NCBI GenBank assembly: GCA_036497285.1
Contig: DASXJR010000106.1
Coordinates: forward strand, 1-9,453
DNA: 9,453 nucleotides
Reading direction: 5' to 3'
DNA from: RYN-133 sp036497285
GTDB taxonomy: Bacteria > Actinomycetota > Actinomycetes > Mycobacteriales > Jatrophihabitantaceae
In this document: positions 5,914 through 9,453 of the stretch, piece after piece
Layout of the letters: each line of letters starts with the position of its first letter
How positions within the stretch are numbered: position 1 is the first letter of the stretch
The notes under the pieces: generated by a model
What the model was told of the DNA's origin: nothing
Database searches by the model: none
Seen by the model: only the letters and a program-made list of their open reading frames with translations
Program-made: the position numbers and the translations under genes

Positions 5914-7647
5914 TCAGTTCCAGCGGCTGGCCGACCAGCGCGCGGCCTGCCAGCTCGTGTCCGACCAGCGTGCCGCGGACCAGCCGTCGGCTGACCAGCG
6001 GGCGGCCGACCAGTTCTGGTCCGACCATCTGGCCGCCGACCAGCGGCTCGCCGACCAGCGCGCTGCGCTCCAGCGTGAGGCGCTCCAGCCGCCGGTCGAA
6101 CCCCAGCTGCTGCCGGTCCAATCGGCGCCGTTCCAGCTGCCGCCGTTCCATGCGGTGAGCGAGCTGCTCGCCGGCCACCACGCCGAGGGGTTCCACGGCC
6201 GGCCCTGGACGTCGATCTCTCCGGACAGGACGTGACCGTCGGCGTCGATCAGGTGGCTGCCACCGCGCGCTGCTTCGATCGAACCCTGCCCGGTGGACCG
6301 GGAGAACGATTGCGTGGCGCCGGACAGCCCGCCGCCGAGCAGCTTGCCGAGCAGGCTGTTCGCGTTGGCTGCCTGGTTGAGGGCGGCCGCGATGTTCAAC
6401 TCGCCGGCACCGGCGTACACCGAGCCGGCCGATACCGGGGTGGCCGAACGGGTCAGCAGGTACTTGACCTGGTCCGGGGTCAGATTCGGGTAGGCCTGCA
6501 GCAGCAGCGCAACGGCGCCCGACACGACTGCGGCCGCCTGGCTCGTCCCGCTGCCGCGGAACAACCGGCCCGAGGTGTCTCTCGCGACCTGCCCCTCCGG
6601 GTGGTTGCTGTCGATGTAGGAACCGGGATCGCGCAGCGAGACGATCGAGCGGCCCGGCGCGAGCAGGTCGACATGGCGCTGCGCCGTGCCCGAACTGCTG
6701 AACGCCGCGACGTAGGGCGAATTCCAACCGGAGACCGAGTTGTTCGGGTCCGAGGCGCCGACGGCGAGGACGTAGGGATCGATCGCCGGGTCGGTGAGCC
6801 GGCCCGCCTGGTAGCCCTCGTTGCCCCCGGAAACGACGACGACGATGCCGTGTTTCCAGGCGTTCTCGACGGCTGCTGCCAGCGGGTCGGCCTGGTAGGG
6901 CTGCACCGAGTCGGTGCCGTAGGACACGTTGATGACCCGGATCCGGGTGCCGTCGGCGGTGGTGGAGTGCTGGGTGACCCAGTCGAGTGCGGCGATCACC
7001 TGGCTGACGTCGGTGCTGCCGTCGGTGGTGGCGAGCTTGAACGCCTCGATGGCGGCGTCCGGCGCCACGCCGAGTTGCAGGTTCGGGTCGAGCCGCGGGA
7101 TCGACGTGGCGGTCAGGGGCGCGGCGTCCCGTGCGCCGATGATGCCGGCGAGGTGTGTGCCGTGGCCGAAGGTGTCCTGGTCGATGAGGGGGCCGTTGGC
7201 CTCGATCGACAGGTCGGGGCCGTAGGTGAGCTTTCCGGCTCCGTCGAGCCCGGCGACTGGGCTCACGCCGGAGTCGAGCAACGCGATTCCGACGCCCTGG
7301 CCGGTGATCTGGCGGTGCGCGGCGTCCTGCTGCGCCCACACCGAGCGCGCTCCGATCGCGTTCTCGATGGTGTAGAGCGAGCCCGGGTCCTTGGCCGCCG
7401 AGTAGGCGCCGGTCGAGGTTGTCGAGACGGCGTCGGCGTTCGGGTCGCCCCAGAGGCCGTCAGGGTGCAGGACGTTGTCGACCAGACCCGTGACCTTGGT
7501 CAGGACGCCGAGCAGGCTGCTCAGCAGGCCGGCGTGGGCCGGCGGAGCCGCGCTGAGGCTGCCCGCGGCGAGCGCAGCGCAGGTGACGCCGACGAGCGCG
7601 CGACGGCGCCAGGCGATGGCCTTCGGCGCGGACGAGGGGGTCGACAC
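5914..7647 (-). CDS. Secreted S8 (subtilisin-like) serine protease B with longer Trp-rich pentad tail
   Basis: 577 aa. The GTG at 7647 is the first possible start after an in-frame TAA, with GGAG 5 nt upstream. The signal peptide ends at AHA39|G40. A WRRRALVG stretch gives a weak twin-arginine resemblance, but Sec export is equally plausible. The catalytic set is complete: Asp125 (ALLDSG), His162 (FGHGTH), Asn276 (SGGNEG), Ser369 (GSGTSQAAA). Identical runs shared with protease A, such as KLATTDGSTDVSQVIAA and GTAQRHVDLLAPGRSI, prove paralogy. As in A, no I9-type propeptide is obvious. After the GSIEAARGG...GEIDVQG module (455-482), Trp occurs at 485, 490/491, 500, 505, 510, 515, 521 and then every five residues to 576, mostly as W-S-A-(S/A)-R. 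The tail has four more pentads than protease A and is net basic. It is the first gene of the minus-strand cluster and is followed after 5 nt by the GGDEF-EAL gene. The substrate is unknown. Confidence 0.95.
   Translation of the reverse strand: MSTPSSAPKAIAWRRRALVGVTCAALAAGSLSAAPPAHAGLLSSLLGVLTKVTGLVDNVLHPDGLWGDPNADAVSTTSTGAYSAAKDPGSLYTIENAIGARSVWAQQDAAHRQITGQGVGIALLDSGVSPVAGLDGAGKLTYGPDLSIEANGPLIDQDTFGHGTHLAGIIGARDAAPLTATSIPRLDPNLQLGVAPDAAIEAFKLATTDGSTDVSQVIAALDWVTQHSTTADGTRIRVINVSYGTDSVQPYQADPLAAAVENAWKHGIVVVVSGGNEGYQAGRLTDPAIDPYVLAVGASDPNNSVSGWNSPYVAAFSSSGTAQRHVDLLAPGRSIVSLRDPGSYIDSNHPEGQVARDTSGRLFRGSGTSQAAAVVSGAVALLLQAYPNLTPDQVKYLLTRSATPVSAGSVYAGAGELNIAAALNQAANANSLLGKLLGGGLSGATQSFSRSTGQGSIEAARGGSHLIDADGHVLSGEIDVQGRPWNPSAWWPASSSLTAWNGGSWNGADWTGSSWGSTGGWSASRWSAARWSASRWSAARWSDQNWSAARWSADGWSAARWSDTSWQAARWSASRWN
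5917..6087 (-). repeat. 15-bp tandem repeats coding W-S-A-x-R pentads
   Basis: Residues 521-577 of protease B form twelve pentads starting with Trp (TGG, seen on the plus strand as cca every 15 bases). The plus-strand core gaccagcg recurs, but units are more diverged from each other than in protease A, with interspersed variants (W-S-D-Q-N, W-S-A-D-G, W-S-D-T-S, W-Q-A-A-R). This suggests an older array held by selection on the Trp spacing. Confidence 0.88.
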
Positions 7648-7771
7648 GATTACTCCATAGCGGGGGACAGGAGTTCCTTACGCGAACCATATGTTGCTGA
7701 GAAGAGACCTGCGACTCGAGCGGCCAAACAGTCGGAAATCTTGAGGAATTTGCGCCCGTAAACTGGGCTGT
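7648..7771. promoter_or_regulatory. Divergent intergenic region between protease B and hisD
   Basis: 124 bp that must hold promoters for both directions, and visibly less GC-rich than the genes around it. Minus strand: TATGGT (7691-7686) is a candidate -10 for protease B, giving a short leader of about 30 nt. The hexamer 17 nt upstream (TCGCAG, 7714-7709) is a poor -35. GGAG for protease B lies at 7653-7656. Plus strand: a -10 for hisD lies at 7759-7764. A weak inverted repeat CGACT(13 nt)AGTCG at 7712-7734 sits between the two and could be an operator, but arms of 5 bp are not strong evidence. Confidence 0.5.
7759..7764 (+). promoter_or_regulatory. -10 element TAAACT of hisD, probably leaderless
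   Basis: TAAACT fits the actinobacterial TANNNT -10. Its last base is 7 nt before the GTG at 7772, so transcription would begin at or next to the start codon. No Shine-Dalgarno is visible before that start, which agrees with a leaderless mRNA. No good -35 lies 16-18 nt upstream. Confidence 0.45.
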
Positions 7772-9070
7772 GTGATGCGTCGCCTTGATCTGCGTGCGGC
7801 CTCCCGCGCCGAGCTGCGCACGGTGCTGCCCCGCGCGGAGGTCGACGTCGCCGCGGCACTTGCCGCCGTGACGCCCGTGGTGGAAGACGTCGCAGCGCGC
7901 GGCTATGACGCCGTGCGCGAGGCCACCCTGCGCTTCGATGGGGTGGACGTCCCCGCGCCGGCCGTTTCCGCCGACGCCCTGGCGGATGCGCTCGCGGCGC
8001 TCGACCCGGCTGTGCGCGAGGCCTTGAGCGAGTCGATCCGGCGGGCCCGGATCGTGCACGAAGCGCAACGCCGCGAGACCGTCGAGGTCGCGGTGGTCGA
8101 GGGCGGCACGGTCGCCGAGCGGTGGATCCCGGTGCGCCGGGTCGGGCTGTATGTGCCCGGCGGGCTTGCCGTCTATCCGTCCAGCGTGGTCATGAACGTC
8201 GTGCCGGCCCAGGTCGCCGGCGTCGGCTCGATCGCGGTGTTCAGTCCCGCGCAGAAGGAGTACGACGGCCGGCCGCACCCCACGATCCTCGCGGCGTGTG
8301 CGCTGCTCGGTGTCGACGAGGTCTACGCGGTCGGCGGTGCGCAGGCGGTGGCGCTGGCCGCCTACGGCGACGCCGCGCTGGGCGTCGAGCCGGTCGACGT
8401 GATCACCGGGCCGGGCAACATCTACGTCGCCGCCGCCAAGCGGCTCGTGCGTGGCGTGGTCGGGATCGACTCCGAGGCCGGGCCGACCGAGATCGCGATC
8501 CTGGCCGATGCCTCCGCCGACCCGGTGCACGTCGCCGCGGACCTGATCAGCCAGGCCGAACACGACACCATGGCCGCGTCCGTCCTGGTCACCGACTCAC
8601 AGGCGCTGATCGACGCCGTGGCGGGCGAGGTGGAACGGCAGGTCGGGCTGACCAAGCACGTCGAACGGGTGACCGCGGCGCTGTCGGGGCCGCAGTCGGC
8701 GCTGTGCCTGGTCAGCGATCTCGAGCAGGGCCTTGCCGTCGTCGACGCCTACGCCGCCGAGCACCTCGAGGTGATCACCGTCGACGCCCGGGCCTGGGCC
8801 GAGCGCGTCACGAACGCGGGCTGCATCTTCGTCGGGCCGCACGCGCCGGTCTCGCTGGGCGACTACTGCGCCGGCTCGAACCACGTCCTGCCGACCGGGG
8901 GCACCGGCCGGTACTCGTCCGGACTGTCGGTGCAGTCGTTCCTCAAGGGCGTGCACCTCGTCGACTACTCGGCCGCGGCGCTGGCCGAGGTCGCGTCGCG
9001 CGTGATCGCGCTGGCCGAGGCCGAGGATCTCCCGGCCCACGGTGCCGCCGTCGCGGCGCGGATCCGATGA
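7772..9070 (+). CDS. hisD: Histidinol dehydrogenase
   Basis: 432 aa, full length for the family. It catalyses the last two steps of histidine biosynthesis, oxidising L-histidinol to L-histidine through the aldehyde with two NAD+ in the cytoplasm. Recognised by GLYVPGGLAVYPSSVVMN (125-142), the stretch around ITGPGNIYVAAAKR (211-224) and GIDSEAGPTEIAILAD (231-246). Expected zinc ligands and catalytic residues are present: Gln261 and His264 in SQAEHD, Glu330-His331 in AAEHLEV, Asp364 in GDYCAGSNH, and His423 in PAHGAAVAAR. The first possible start after an in-frame stop is GTG 7772, followed directly by ATG 7775; either may be used. It is divergent from the protease/GGDEF cluster and overlaps hisC by four bases (ATGA), the standard actinobacterial hisD-hisC arrangement. 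Confidence 0.98.
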   Translation: MMRRLDLRAASRAELRTVLPRAEVDVAAALAAVTPVVEDVAARGYDAVREATLRFDGVDVPAPAVSADALADALAALDPAVREALSESIRRARIVHEAQRRETVEVAVVEGGTVAERWIPVRRVGLYVPGGLAVYPSSVVMNVVPAQVAGVGSIAVFSPAQKEYDGRPHPTILAACALLGVDEVYAVGGAQAVALAAYGDAALGVEPVDVITGPGNIYVAAAKRLVRGVVGIDSEAGPTEIAILADASADPVHVAADLISQAEHDTMAASVLVTDSQALIDAVAGEVERQVGLTKHVERVTAALSGPQSALCLVSDLEQGLAVVDAYAAEHLEVITVDARAWAERVTNAGCIFVGPHAPVSLGDYCAGSNHVLPTGGTGRYSSGLSVQSFLKGVHLVDYSAAALAEVASRVIALAEAEDLPAHGAAVAARIR

Positions 9071-9453
9071 CCGGCGGGTTGGCCTCGCCGCGGCGCGACG
9101 CGCCGCCCGGATCGCCGCAGGGGGGCCAGGACTGGGATCGGGACGCGCTGCCCCTGCGCGCCGAGCTGCGCGACGAGTCGCCGTACGGCGCGCCGCAACT
9201 CGACGTCGCCGTGCGGCTCAACGTCAACGAGAACCCGTACCCGCCGTCCGAACGGGTGGTGGCCGAGATCGCGGCGGCCGCGGCCACCGCGGCCCGCACG
9301 CTCAACCGCTACCCCGACCGGGACGCGCTGGCCCTGCGCGCCGATCTCGCGTCGTACCTGACCGCCGACGGTGGCGTCGGCCTCGATGTCGACCGGGTCT
9401 GGGCGGCCAACGGCTCGAACGAGATCATGCTGCAGTTGTTGCAGGCCTTCGGC
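9067..9453 (+). CDS. hisC: Histidinol-phosphate aminotransferase, N-terminal part
   Basis: 129 codons, running off the right edge. It is a PLP-dependent class I/II aminotransferase that converts imidazole acetol phosphate to L-histidinol phosphate. Family marks seen are LNVNENPYPPS (~51-61), LNRYPDRDALALRADLA (~79-95) and the AANGSNEIMLQLLQAFG segment at the window end, which is the start of the PLP-domain region. The ATG overlaps the hisD stop as ATGA, so translation is likely coupled. An N-terminal extension of about 25 polar, Pro/Gly-rich residues precedes the usual start of homology (DWDRDALPLRAEL). The PLP lysine lies beyond the window. Confidence 0.95.
   Translation, partial: MTGGLASPRRDAPPGSPQGGQDWDRDALPLRAELRDESPYGAPQLDVAVRLNVNENPYPPSERVVAEIAAAAATAARTLNRYPDRDALALRADLASYLTADGGVGLDVDRVWAANGSNEIMLQLLQAFG

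Noticed and set aside
3350..7339. A single open frame of 1329 codons that would fuse protease B sequence to the GGDEF-EAL enzyme.
   Set aside because: Upstream of 5908 this frame runs out of phase through protease B and gives an Arg/Pro-rich product with no domain. Protease B in its own frame has every catalytic motif and ends at 5914.
4667..7761. Two long plus-strand open frames (4667-6235 and 6232-7761) opposite the GGDEF-EAL gene and protease B.
   Set aside because: Both are antisense to well-supported genes, with biased composition and no family motif.
7650..7859. Small minus-strand frame (69 codons) ending at the protease B start, which could be a leader peptide.
   Set aside because: Most of it is antisense to the start of hisD, it has no good ribosome site, and the likely protease promoter lies inside it.
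7460..8563. Minus-strand open frame of 367 codons crossing protease B, the intergenic region and hisD.
   Set aside because: Covers hisD in antisense and has no recognisable domain; hisD is certain on the other strand.

Overview
The window is GC-rich throughout and strongly G/C-biased at third codon positions. Its genes (hisD-hisC, secreted S8 proteases with Trp-rich tails, membrane GGDEF proteins) point to a high-GC actinobacterium. I cannot name the genus from the sequence alone.

Layout. Everything left of about 7650 is coded on the minus strand and reads leftwards. From the right the order is: secreted subtilisin-like protease B (7647-5914); a membrane GAF-GGDEF-EAL cyclic-di-GMP enzyme (5908-3350); a 132-bp gap; secreted subtilisin-like protease A (3217-1529); and a second membrane GAF-GGDEF protein (1496 to the left edge, cut just before its GGDEF signature). 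A 124-bp divergent intergenic region (7648-7771) separates this from the plus-strand histidine biosynthesis genes hisD (7772-9070) and hisC (9067 to the right edge), which overlap by ATGA.

The main point is that the minus-strand genes are two copies of one two-gene cassette, [S8 protease, then membrane GGDEF enzyme]. The proteases are paralogues along their whole length, and so are the two signalling proteins as far as both can be read. Within each cassette the genes are tightly spaced (5 nt and 32 nt), which suggests co-transcription and perhaps translational coupling. Keeping the pair through duplication suggests a functional link between an exported protease and an inner-membrane c-di-GMP enzyme. 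LapG/LapD of Pseudomonas is a conceptual analogue, but there is no evident homology.

Both proteases end in a Trp-rich module in which tryptophan recurs every five residues with the same register in both copies: 8 terminal units of W-D-G-S-R type in protease A and 12 of W-S-A-x-R type in protease B. The order small residue, polar, large hydrophobic, polar, any resembles the pentapeptide-repeat beta-helix pattern with Trp in the core position. This tail and its pairing with a c-di-GMP enzyme are the least explained features here. The his genes look like ordinary housekeeping genes with no evident functional tie to the cassettes. I found no rRNA, tRNA, insertion sequence, CRISPR array or convincing terminator.
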